A DNA stretch of 64,000 nucleotides, from NCBI RefSeq assembly GCF_003602275.1, contig NZ_QZVT01000002.1, positions 457,370-521,369 of the forward strand. The letters are read 5' to 3'. Both the position numbers and the translations under genes were made by a program. This stretch comes from Arthrobacter cheniae. GTDB taxonomy: Bacteria; Actinomycetota; Actinomycetes; Actinomycetales; Micrococcaceae. The notes beneath the pieces were generated by a model. The model was not told the DNA's origin and did no database searches. It saw only the letters and a program-made list of their open reading frames with translations. Of the stretch, positions 48,835 through 56,159 are shown piece by piece (positions within the stretch are counted from its first letter, which is position 1; every line of letters starts with the position of its first letter).

Positions 48835-49353
48835 TCAGCCGAACCGTTCGACGATTTGGGTGGCCGTGGCGTCCACCGTCACCGCCGATGGGTGGGACCC
48901 AGCGATGGAGGGAACCAGCGGGAAGGGAACGTCCAAGCGCACGACGATAGTCACGCTCGAGCCCGGCTCAAGGCATTGTGCGCTGCAGACAATGTCCATC
49001 GCGGCCTGCTCCTCCGCGAAACCGAAGTCGCCGAGCGCTATCCGCACGGCTTCGCGCGCCCGGGCGTCGGCCTCCTGCGGTGTCGGCGCGTCCACGTACA
49101 CCTTCGCAGCCTGGTCGACCGCCCCCACGACGGCAAAGGAGCCGCCCTGCAGTTGCCCGATGGTCAGCACGAGGTAGACGACGGGCACAAGGAGGAGAAC
49201 GCCCAGGAAAACGAACTCCACGACAGCACTCCCGCGCTCGTCCCTCAACGCACACAGGGTCGGCCTGCGCCGCGTCGCTGCACGGCCCGAGCATCCTCCG
49301 TTGCACCCGGACGGGCCTCGAGCGGCGGGCACATCATGACGGGAGGGCTGCAT
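48835..49353 (-). CDS. TadE-like pilus assembly protein (second)
   Basis: This 172-residue protein has the TadE signature ERGSAVVEFVFLGVLLLVP near residue 40, with the Glu typical of pseudopilin-type cleavage or packing, followed by a soluble domain to the C terminus. The ATG at 49353 has GGAGG 9 bases upstream and overlaps the previous gene's end by 20 bases; a GTG at 49374 would extend it by 7 residues. Confidence 0.78.
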   Translation of the reverse strand: MQPSRHDVPAARGPSGCNGGCSGRAATRRRPTLCALRDERGSAVVEFVFLGVLLLVPVVYLVLTIGQLQGGSFAVVGAVDQAAKVYVDAPTPQEADARAREAVRIALGDFGFAEEQAAMDIVCSAQCLEPGSSVTIVVRLDVPFPLVPSIAGSHPSAVTVDATATQIVERFG

Positions 49354-49747
49354 GGCCGCGCACCTCCATGACACCGGCAGGACCGATGAGGCCGATCACG
49401 GGCAGGGGCGCGCGAACGACCACCTCCAGTGTCCTGACGCCTCCCTGCGTGCTCTCGCCGACAGAGATGTCTGAACCGTAGGAATCGGCCAACGAGCCGC
49501 TGATCAATTCCTCTGCACGTCCTACGGCGTCCTGCGGATTGCGGTCCGCGAGGGTGCCGTAGCGAGCTCCAGAGGAAGCGGCATCGATCAGCGTGTTCCG
49601 TACGTGGAGCACGAGCGTGAGCTGGATGATTGCGATGAAGATGACCGTCAGCAGGCCGCCGATCAGGGCGAAGTCCACAACAGCAGCACCCCGTTGCAGG
49701 TCCGAGCAGTTCCCACGTGCACGGAACCTCCGCGGGACCGGCAACAT
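49334..49747 (-). CDS. TadE-like pilus assembly protein (first)
   Basis: This 137-residue protein has the TadE pattern QRGAAVVDFALIGGLLTVIF near residue 20; here the usual Glu is Asp. It is a minor pseudopilin of the Tad secretion machinery. It begins one base after the pilin gene and overlaps the next TadE gene by 20 bases. Confidence 0.8.
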   Translation of the reverse strand: MLPVPRRFRARGNCSDLQRGAAVVDFALIGGLLTVIFIAIIQLTLVLHVRNTLIDAASSGARYGTLADRNPQDAVGRAEELISGSLADSYGSDISVGESTQGGVRTLEVVVRAPLPVIGLIGPAGVMEVRGHAALPS

Positions 49748-49963
49748 CTAGGGCGAGACCTGGTCGATCGCCTGGTTGAACAGGCCTTCCAGGGCGGGCC
49801 CCGCGATTGCGAGCAGTGCGGCGACGAGGACGGCTGACATGAGCGTGATCATCACCCACCCAGGAACGTCACCGCGCTCCCGATCTCCGGATGGTCGCAG
49901 CAGAGCTGCAGCGGTTGCTGATAGCAGCAGGGCGAGTCGCTGGGCGCTGATCAGGATTTTCAT
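49748..49963 (-). CDS. Flp-type pilin (DUF4244-like)
   Basis: This 71-residue protein has a basic leader, RERGDVPGWVMITLM as the cleavage region and a single hydrophobic helix (AVLVAALLAIAGPALEGLF), the layout of Flp/DUF4244 pilins. The residue before the helix is Asp-Val-Pro-Gly rather than the classical Gly-x-x-x-x-Glu, which is a known variation in Actinobacteria. It would be the main subunit of the pilus. The interrupted tadC lies upstream. Confidence 0.75.
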   Translation of the reverse strand: MKILISAQRLALLLSATAAALLRPSGDRERGDVPGWVMITLMSAVLVAALLAIAGPALEGLFNQAIDQVSP

Positions 49964-50006
49964 GGAGTTCCCCCTTGTAATGATGCGTTGAGTGATGATC
50001 GAACGT

Positions 50007-50096
50007 TCACAGGCCGAGGTTGATCAGCGCGATGCCCGGATAGACGGCAAAGAGAACGGTCAGCGGGAGCACGCCGAAAACCAAGGGCACCATCAT
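50007..50096 (-). pseudogene. tadC: 3' end of tadC, cut off by the integrated element
   Basis: This 90-base fragment reads MMVPLVFGVLPLTVLFAVY, ending IALINLGL and a stop (50007-50009). It is the final hydrophobic segment of a TadC-type T2SF protein. The other part is at 59374-60252, and the two share the codons ATG ATG GTG at GCACCATCAT. Joined there, they give an uninterrupted TadC of about 313 residues. Confidence 0.85.
50087..50096. repeat. attL core
   Basis: GCACCATCAT at the integrase-side end of the element. The same 10 bases occur at 59391-59400. An imperfect inverted arm, TGCTAGC (50104-50110), lies just inside the element. Confidence 0.8.
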
Positions 50097-50118
50097 GGCT
50101 ACGTGCTAGCTTTCCTAC

Positions 50119-51504
50119 ATGACGCAGACAACGGCCCTCTATGTTCGGCAAAGCCTCGACAAGACGGGCAAGGAAGCAGCCGTCGAACGGCAGGAAGCAA
50201 GCTGCCGCGACTTCGCTACAGCGAAGGACTGGACGGTCGGCCGGGTGTACCGCGACAACTCGATCAGCGCGAGCAACGGCAAAGTTCGCCCCGACTTCGA
50301 ACAACTCCTAGCCGACATCGACGCCGGGACAGTCCAGAACGTCATCGTCTGGCACCTGGACCGACTCACACGCTCCATGAAAGACCTGACCCGCGTTATC
50401 GAAGCCGGCCAGGCACGCCGCGTGAACATCGCCTGCGTCCACGGCACATCGCTCGACCTGGGCGACCCGACAGGTGTCGCCGTAGCGACCATCCTGACCG
50501 CGATAGCTGCGATGGAAGTCCAGCACAAGGGGAACCGTCAGAAAGCGGCGAACCACCAGCGGGCCCGGAACGGGCACGCACACTGGATCCGCCGGCCCTT
50601 CGGCTACGAACGGACAGGCGACGTCGTCCGGGTCGTCCCGGCCGAAGCCGCGGCCCTCCGCGAAGCAGCAGACAAAGTCCTCGCCGGGGCGACCCTCACG
50701 AGCATCGCGAACGACCTCAACACAGCGGGGCACCTATCAACCGCGGGCAAGCCCTGGAACGTGACCAGCCTGCGGCGAGCGCTCATCAATCCGCGCACAG
50801 CAGGCCGGCGGCTCTACAACGGCGAGGATATGGGGGCCGGCATTTGGGAGCCCATCTTCAGCGTGGAAACCCACGCAGCCCTGGAACAGAGGCTGACGGA
50901 CCCCCGACGGAAGACCGCGCCGGACGACTTGAACTCGAAATACCTGCTTTCCGGGATCGCGGTCTGCGGGAAGTGCGGGAACAAGATGTTCGCGGCCCCG
51001 GTGAAGAGCGGGGGCAAGCAGTGGATGGTTTACCGGTGCTTTGGCGGGTACTGCATGACGCGCCGCTTGGACCTGGTTGACGACGTCGTCGAAGCGGTCG
51101 TCGTCGGGGTCCTCTCCCGGCCGGACGCTGCGGCACTGTTCACCAACGAAGGCGATAGTGCGGACGTGCGCAGGAAGGCTGCGGATCTGCGCGAACGTCG
51201 GGACGCACTCGCCGCGCTGCTCGCGGATGGGCTTCTCTCCCCTGCCGCCGTGCGGGAGCAGTCCGGGCGCATCACAACTGAACTGGCAGCACTAGAAGGG
51301 CGCCTCACCGCGGCTGACAGTCTCAATCCCGCTGCAGCCGTCGCCCAAGCCGGCGACGTCGCGGCCGCGTGGTCGGCACTCCCCCTGGGCGGAAAGCGGA
51401 AAGCTATCCGCGCCCTCATGGACGTCACCGTCCTCCCAGCTGGCAAGGGAGTGCGTTTCAAACCGGAACAGGTTCACATCGAATGGAAGGGGCAGGAATC
51501 ATGA
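50119..51504 (+). CDS. Large serine recombinase / integrase
   Basis: This 461-residue integrase has a resolvase-type N-terminal domain with the nucleophile Ser12 in YVRQSLDKTG and the helix around HLDRLTRSMKDLTRVIEA, a recombinase domain starting at about residue 160 (IRRPFGYERTG), a zinc ribbon with CGKCGNKMF and the second Cys pair after RCFGGYC, and a C-terminal coiled coil. It cuts and joins DNA at short attachment sites, here within tadC. The ATG at 50119 is close to attL, as is normal. It overlaps the next gene by 4 bases. Confidence 0.94.
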   Translation: MTQTTALYVRQSLDKTGKEAAVERQEASCRDFATAKDWTVGRVYRDNSISASNGKVRPDFEQLLADIDAGTVQNVIVWHLDRLTRSMKDLTRVIEAGQARRVNIACVHGTSLDLGDPTGVAVATILTAIAAMEVQHKGNRQKAANHQRARNGHAHWIRRPFGYERTGDVVRVVPAEAAALREAADKVLAGATLTSIANDLNTAGHLSTAGKPWNVTSLRRALINPRTAGRRLYNGEDMGAGIWEPIFSVETHAALEQRLTDPRRKTAPDDLNSKYLLSGIAVCGKCGNKMFAAPVKSGGKQWMVYRCFGGYCMTRRLDLVDDVVEAVVVGVLSRPDAAALFTNEGDSADVRRKAADLRERRDALAALLADGLLSPAAVREQSGRITTELAALEGRLTAADSLNPAAAVAQAGDVAAAWSALPLGGKRKAIRALMDVTVLPAGKGVRFKPEQVHIEWKGQES

Positions 51505-51806
51505 GTCGTCAGCGAAGCCGTAAGCCGATGCTCGGCGGAATCGTCATCATCAAGTGTCCTCACGGGCACACGTTGGGACGTGTAGCCAGCGGGCCTGAGG
51601 AAAGCCTCGACCAGCCCCTGAGCGGGGAGGGGTGGAAGGCACCCCTGACGGAAGTGCTTGCCGCCCCTCTCGCCATGCGGTGCCCCCGGTGTGAGTCCGA
51701 AGGACGGCGTCTCGATCTGCGCGGCAGTTGGGAGACCGTGCACACTCTCTGCCGCGAGCTTGAAAGCAATTTCGATGACGACACGACGAATTACCGGATC
51801 GGGTGA
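51501..51806 (+). CDS. Small Cys-rich protein, coupled to integrase; candidate excision factor
   Basis: This 101-residue protein has CPHGH at about residues 18-22 and CPRCES near residue 62, which could form a zinc ribbon-like site, and a hydrophobic strand GGIVIIK. The start overlaps the integrase stop (ATGA), so the two are made together. Serine integrases need a separate directionality factor for excision; small proteins beside the integrase are the usual candidates, but no family is recognised here. Confidence 0.6.
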   Translation: MSRQRSRKPMLGGIVIIKCPHGHTLGRVASGPEESLDQPLSGEGWKAPLTEVLAAPLAMRCPRCESEGRRLDLRGSWETVHTLCRELESNFDDDTTNYRIG

Positions 51807-51838
51807 ACCGCTCTTTGCTCAGCGACGAAGCAGAGTGC

Positions 51839-51962
51839 TAAGCTCCCGAGCAATAGCCCCCTTAGCTGAGGGGCGGGACAGCCAAGTGGCCCCGACGACC
51901 TTGGAGTAAGACCGAGCCCTTCCGGTGAGGTGCGTATTTTGCATCCTGGAAGGGCTCTTCCT
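51839..51962 (+). ncRNA. Structured leader RNA hiding a ribosome-binding site
   Basis: TAAGCT (51839-51844) is a -10-like box, so the RNA would start near 51851. Three hairpins follow: GCCCC/GGGGC (51856-51874), CCAAG/CTTGG (51882-51904), and GAGCCCTTCC/GGAAGGGCTC (51914-51923 with 51948-51957). The third places GGAAGGG, the only plausible Shine-Dalgarno for the TTG start at 51963, inside the stem, and TTCCTTT follows it. This looks like a translation or termination switch. It matches no riboswitch class I can recall. Confidence 0.5.
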
Positions 51963-52175
51963 TTGTCTACTCAAACTCGAACCGCGCGAGCGAAGCTGGC
52001 TGCAGCTGCCCGGCATCACCGCGACGGGGACCACTCAGACCTGCAGCGCGACCTCGCAGTCGCGAAGATCAACGCCTACGTCGCGAAGGTCGTCGCTGAA
52101 GCTCCACCCCTTACTACCGACCAGCGGCGTAGGCTCGCAGCGCTCTTCGCACCCGCCGGCGGTGGATCCCAGTGA
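51963..52175 (+). CDS. Small basic protein of the element, ahead of primase
   Basis: This 70-residue protein, rich in Ala and Arg in its first half (QTRTARAKLAAAARHHRDGD), contains a likely helix region and then LTTDQRRRLAALFAP. The TTG start at 51963 has GGAAGGG 8 bases upstream within a hairpin; a GTG at 51930 is the alternative. It overlaps the primase by 4 bases (GTGA). The Arg-rich part could bind nucleic acid. No family is recognised. Confidence 0.55.
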   Translation: MSTQTRTARAKLAAAARHHRDGDHSDLQRDLAVAKINAYVAKVVAEAPPLTTDQRRRLAALFAPAGGGSQ

Positions 52176-54754
52176 GGGCAGAAGAAAGCCCCGCCCAGTT
52201 GGCAGCTGGCGGGGCCCCTCACAACACTGAAACAGCTTCGACAGGCCCCAGCATACCGACGGCCCGCCCCGGCGACACGCTCCCCGACCCGGTCCTAGCC
52301 GCCGCGCTGGACTGTGCCGCCGCCGGCCTGTCCGTCGTACCTATTGGGGCCGGAAAGACTCCCCCGATGGCTTGGAAGGGCTACCAGGACACGCGGGCAA
52401 CCGCCGAGCAGATTCACCGGTGGTTCGCCCCCGGGCACCGCTACGGGCTGGGACTGGTCACGGGTCCCGTCTCCGGGAACCTCGAAATGGCCGAGCTAGA
52501 GCAGAACGCCATGAGCGGTATCACCCGCATCCGCGAATACGCCGAAGCCGTAGGCCAACTAGACCTCTGGACGAAAGCGACGACCGGCTGGTTGGAGCAA
52601 TCGCCGTCCGGGGGCCTGCACTACCTCTACCGGACGGACGACACCCCGGCAGGCAACACGAAGCTGGCCCGCCGGCCCGCGACACCCGAAGAACTAGCGG
52701 CCAACCCGTCCGACCGGATCAAGGTCCTCACCGAAACCCGGGGAACCGGCGGCCTAACCGTCCTCGCGCCAACCCCCGGCACGCTGCACCCCAGCAGAAA
52801 GCCGTGGAACCGACTGCTAGGCGGGCCCACGACCATGCCAACCCTTACCGCAGGTGAAGTCCAGGGCTTCCATCGGATGTTGTCCATCCTGGACGAAATG
52901 CCCGCCCCAGCTGCACGACAGGCCGCACCGCAGGGTGCAACCCCCTTCAGCGCTGCCCCGTCCCGGCAGAGCAGCGGAGCCTTCGACGGGGTATCGCCCC
53001 TGGACGACTTCGAAGCCCGTACCCCCTGGGCCGACATCCTCGAAGGGTGGACGCTGATCTACACAGCCGGGGACGGGACGTCGTACTGGCGGCGCCCTGG
53101 TAAGCCCACGGGGCAGGCGTCCGCGACGACCGGACGGTCAGGGGAACGCGACCGGCTATTCGTGTTCTCCACGTCGACGGACTTCCCCGACCTCGAACCG
53201 ATCACGAAGCCGCACGCCTACGCGATCCTGCACCACGGGGGCGACGACTCGGCAGCGGCGTCCGCGCTCCGACGGCAGGGCTACGGGCAATCACCCCACG
53301 CCCCCGGCGCGACGACACCACCCCAAGCACCCGCACCGACACCCGCAGGGAACCAGACGGCGCCGACAACAGACCGGACCGCCACCGACACCGCTGCGAC
53401 ACCCGACACGCGGCACCGCGGCCAGGTACGCATCGCCTACCGCGTCCAGGACGCCTACGCCGGCCGGCTGCTGCACGTCCACGGCATCGGGTGGCACCAC
53501 TGGGACGGAAAGCGCTGGGCTGAAGACACGGGAGGCTACGCCAAACGCGCCGTCATGGACACCCTGCGCCAAGCCCTAGCCGACAGCCTGGGCGACGCCG
53601 ACCTGCGCACCGACGTCCGCAAGTGCGAAAGCGCCGCCGGCCTCGCTGGCGTCCTCGACATCGCCGCAGCCCTCGAACCCTTCGCCGCGACCGTGGCCGA
53701 CCTCGACGCCGACCCGTGGCTGCTGAACGTCGCCAACGGGACCCTGGACCTCCGCACCATGGAACTACAGGACCACAACCCGCAGGACCGGATCACGAAG
53801 GTCACCCAAGCCGCCTACCGAGCAGACACCGCCGGCCCGACCTGGGACGCGTTCCTAGCCCGCGTGCTACCCGACAACGACATCCGCGCCTACCTGCAGA
53901 GCTATGTCGGCGTCGGGCTCGCAGGGAAGGTCCTGGAACACAAACTGGCGATCGCCACCGGATCCGGGCGCAACGGCAAAGGCGTGTTCTACCAAGCCCT
54001 CGGCGCCGCGCTGGGCGACTACGCCGCCGTCGCGGAACCCGACCTGTTCATGCACCGCGACAACGCCCACCCGACCGGCGAAATGGACCTCCGCGGCCGC
54101 AGATGGATCGTCGTCTCCGAATCCGACGAAGGCCGAAAGCTCGCGGAAGCAACCGTGAAGCGACTCACGGGCGGCGACAAGCTCAAAGCCCGGCGCATGC
54201 GCCAGGACTTCGTCGAATTCGTCCCCTCCCACACGGCGCTGCTGGTCACAAACCACCTGCCGCGCGTGTCCGGGGACGACGCCGCGATCTGGGCGCGACT
54301 CCGCGTCGTCCCCTTCGACGTCGTCATCCCACCCGAAGAACAGGATCCCCGCCTCCCGGAGCACCTGGAACTGGAACTGGACGCCGTCCTGTCCTGGGCG
54401 ATCACGGGCTGGCGGCGATACCAAGACAACGGCGGGCTGACCGAACCGGCAGCAGTCACTAACGCCACTGACCACTACCGGGCGGACAACGACGCACTAG
54501 GCCGCTTCATCGAAGAGTGCTGCGACACCGGGCCCGGGTACACCGGATTCACCGAAGCGCTGCACCGCGCGTGGACGGACTGGGCGGCGCTCGACGGCGC
54601 GAAGCCTCTATCCGCCCGCGCACTCGGCCAGGCACTGGAAGCCCGCGGCTACACAGCCCGCAAAGGAACAGGCGGCGTCCGGGTCCGGCAAGGAATCCAG
54701 GTCAAGATCGGTCCCGCAGATAGCCGGCAGTCAGGCATTTTCGACAGGCCCTAA
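52172..54754 (+). CDS. Bifunctional primase-polymerase / D5-like helicase (phage/plasmid replication)
   Basis: This 860-residue replication protein has an N-terminal Prim-Pol domain (ALDCAAAGLSVVPIGAGKTP, about residues 35-225) and, after an Ala/Thr/Pro-rich linker, a D5_N/DUF5906-type superfamily 3 helicase from about residue 480 with Walker A GSGRNGKGV near residue 597 and the Walker B-like segment IVVSESDEGR. The C terminus has a winged-helix-like end. It suggests the element can replicate itself after excision. The GTG start at 52172 is coupled to the upstream gene. Confidence 0.93.
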   Translation: MRAEESPAQLAAGGAPHNTETASTGPSIPTARPGDTLPDPVLAAALDCAAAGLSVVPIGAGKTPPMAWKGYQDTRATAEQIHRWFAPGHRYGLGLVTGPVSGNLEMAELEQNAMSGITRIREYAEAVGQLDLWTKATTGWLEQSPSGGLHYLYRTDDTPAGNTKLARRPATPEELAANPSDRIKVLTETRGTGGLTVLAPTPGTLHPSRKPWNRLLGGPTTMPTLTAGEVQGFHRMLSILDEMPAPAARQAAPQGATPFSAAPSRQSSGAFDGVSPLDDFEARTPWADILEGWTLIYTAGDGTSYWRRPGKPTGQASATTGRSGERDRLFVFSTSTDFPDLEPITKPHAYAILHHGGDDSAAASALRRQGYGQSPHAPGATTPPQAPAPTPAGNQTAPTTDRTATDTAATPDTRHRGQVRIAYRVQDAYAGRLLHVHGIGWHHWDGKRWAEDTGGYAKRAVMDTLRQALADSLGDADLRTDVRKCESAAGLAGVLDIAAALEPFAATVADLDADPWLLNVANGTLDLRTMELQDHNPQDRITKVTQAAYRADTAGPTWDAFLARVLPDNDIRAYLQSYVGVGLAGKVLEHKLAIATGSGRNGKGVFYQALGAALGDYAAVAEPDLFMHRDNAHPTGEMDLRGRRWIVVSESDEGRKLAEATVKRLTGGDKLKARRMRQDFVEFVPSHTALLVTNHLPRVSGDDAAIWARLRVVPFDVVIPPEEQDPRLPEHLELELDAVLSWAITGWRRYQDNGGLTEPAAVTNATDHYRADNDALGRFIEECCDTGPGYTGFTEALHRAWTDWAALDGAKPLSARALGQALEARGYTARKGTGGVRVRQGIQVKIGPADSRQSGIFDRP

Positions 54755-54761
54755 TCCCCAG

Positions 54762-54844
54762 AGTGGCGCAAGTGGCGCAATTACTTGTTCGTCCTACGCG
54801 CGCACACATACAGAACAACAAGTACATGCGCCACTTGCGCCACT
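54762..54844. repeat. 83-bp double palindrome with four 9-bp repeats, candidate origin
   Basis: AGTGGCGCA occurs twice in tandem (54762-54779), and its complement TGCGCCACT twice (54827-54844), giving perfect 18-bp outer arms. Inside, TACTTGTT (54782-54789) and AACAAGTA (54817-54824) form a second stem. It is just after the replication gene, with no U-run. Iteron-like structure suggests an origin or replication protein site. Confidence 0.6.
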
Positions 54845-54898
54845 CTCCCCCTAAAAACCCCTAGAAATCAACGAACTAGCCCCGAAAGACAACAAGCC

Positions 54899-54955
54899 AT
54901 GACAAGCGAAACCGGCTCAACCACCGCCCCGATCCCCGCCGGTGCCCGGCCATGA
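54899..54955 (+). CDS. Possible 18-residue leader peptide coupled to WhiB gene
   Basis: The short frame encodes MTSETGSTTAPIPAGARP and ends in TGA that overlaps the following ATG (ATGA at 54952-54955). It has no strong Shine-Dalgarno. It could couple translation to the WhiB-like gene, or be chance. Confidence 0.3.
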   Translation: MTSETGSTTAPIPAGARP

Positions 54956-55287
54956 CCACCAAGCCGACCCCCGACCCCATCAGCCTGCGGCGACTAGGCC
55001 CCTCCCACCTGTCGCCTGCGCGCACCCCGATCTACGCCGCCCTGCTCCGAGCAATCGACGACAACCCTGACCGCGTTCCCTGCATCAACCCGCCCTCGCC
55101 CGGCCTCGACTGGCTCGACCCACGACAGCGGATCCAAGACGCCGCAGCCCGCCTGTGTCGTCGCTGCCCAGCCCTCGAACAGTGCGCCGCCTTCTACGAG
55201 CCGTACCCCGCCGCACCAGGCGTGGTCTACGGGACCACCGAACGCCAGCGCACGAAAGGCATCACAACCACGAAGGCCGAACGATGA
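54952..55287 (+). CDS. WhiB-like transcription factor (first)
   Basis: This 111-residue protein has four Cys in the WhiB arrangement: C near RVPCINPP, then LCRRCPALEQC, that is C, CxxC and C five later, expected to hold a [4Fe-4S] cluster, followed by a turn with GVVYGTT in place of the usual G(V/I)WGG and a basic tail. Phage WhiB proteins can displace host WhiB factors. It is coupled to the next gene by a 4-base overlap. Confidence 0.82.
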   Translation: MTTKPTPDPISLRRLGPSHLSPARTPIYAALLRAIDDNPDRVPCINPPSPGLDWLDPRQRIQDAAARLCRRCPALEQCAAFYEPYPAAPGVVYGTTERQRTKGITTTKAER

Positions 55288-55571
55288 GCAGGCAAACGAC
55301 CCGCGACGACACCGCAGCGCTCCCCGAATTCCGGCAACTAATCAACGCACGCGGCACAACAACGCTGCCCTGCACGGGAGGCACCGAATGGACCAGCGAC
55401 GACAGCCGCCTGCAGCGCCGCGCAGCTTCCCTCTGCATGGCATGCGGAGCCCGCGCGGCCTGCCTGTCCTACGCACTCGCAGCCGACGAACGGCACGGCG
55501 TCTGGGGCGGGACGACGGCCGCGGAACGCAAGAGCCGCAGACGCAAAACCCGCGAACCCAGAACCGCCTGA
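55284..55571 (+). CDS. WhiB-like transcription factor (second)
   Basis: This 95-residue protein has a complete WhiB layout: C in TTLPCTGGTEW, LCMACGARAAC with CxxC plus C, then RHGVWGGTTAAER and a basic tail (KSRRRKTREPR) that binds DNA. The first Cys is followed by a W, as in other WhiB. It begins 4 bases before the previous stop. The role on the element is not shown; it may control host or element genes. Confidence 0.87.
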   Translation: MSRQTTRDDTAALPEFRQLINARGTTTLPCTGGTEWTSDDSRLQRRAASLCMACGARAACLSYALAADERHGVWGGTTAAERKSRRRKTREPRTA

Positions 55572-55789
55572 CCAGACAACCAGGGGTAGGGGCGTTCCGA
55601 TCGCAGGATCGGACGCGCGAAGACCCGCCCCGGTAACCCCGCTCGCAGTGCGCGCTGGTCCTAAATTTGAGGGCCCCTTGTAGCAGGGTTTGTACCAGCC
55701 CTCGCCCGTTCCAGAATTTCAGGTCGCGGCCCGTATTCCCGACCCCCCCTTCATTCCTAGTAGACCCCCCCTTTGAAAGGCAGAAGACG
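55572..55789. other. Non-coding stretch between WhiB genes and the capsid block
   Basis: I see no supported gene here. It holds a hairpin, TCCGATC/GATCGGA (55596-55613), and a direct repeat of GACCCCCCCTT (55741-55751 and 55763-55773) ahead of the next gene. A packaging (cos-like) site is one possible explanation. Confidence 0.4.
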
Positions 55790-56059
55790 ATGAACACTGA
55801 TTCGACGATCAAGCGCAGCCTGGACCTGAAGCGCACGGCGCTGGCCGTATTTCGGGCATCATGCGCCGATGATGACGCGGGCGCCGCAGCGCTCCTGGCC
55901 GGGATCGCACCCGCGGACGAACCGGCGGTGGGGCATGCGATCAACGAGGTAGCAGCCGGCGCCCTGTCCCTGCCCGCTGGGATCACCCTCGACGCCTTCC
56001 TGGACGCATATGGATTGGCGATCGATCGGACGGAACGGAAGCTAACCGGCAGGGGGTGA
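55790..56059 (+). CDS. Small protein of unknown function next to the capsid gene
   Basis: This 89-residue, mainly helical protein begins MNTDSTIKRSLDLKRTALAV. It has no Cys-rich or membrane features. GAAAGGCAGAAG lies just before the ATG. It precedes the capsid gene by 100 bases. A scaffold, head-decoration or DNA-binding role could be tested, but nothing in the sequence shows one. Confidence 0.6.
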   Translation: MNTDSTIKRSLDLKRTALAVFRASCADDDAGAAALLAGIAPADEPAVGHAINEVAAGALSLPAGITLDAFLDAYGLAIDRTERKLTGRG

Positions 56060-56087
56060 CCTACTCGCTGGGCATGATGCTCCCAAA

Positions 56088-56136
56088 TTGCGCACATTCG
56101 TGCGCAAAGTGCTGAATCGTGGCTGTCGATAGCCAC
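56088..56136 (+). repeat. Two hairpins before the capsid gene
   Basis: TTGCGCAC/GTGCGCAA (56088-56107) is a perfect 8-bp stem and GTGGCT/AGCCAC (56119-56136) a second of 6 bp. They lie between the small protein and the capsid gene start, so they may be an operator, terminator or promoter-associated site. Confidence 0.45.
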
Positions 56137-56159
56137 ACGAACCCCGGAGGGGAAACATC

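Noticed and set aside
51930..51962. GTG start for the small gene before primase
   Set aside because: No Shine-Dalgarno with proper spacing and the start lies in the hairpin; TTG at 51963 fits better.
54762..54844. Simple terminator after the primase gene
   Set aside because: The stem consists of 9-bp repeats, is very long and has no U-run, so an origin or protein site is more likely; termination cannot be excluded.
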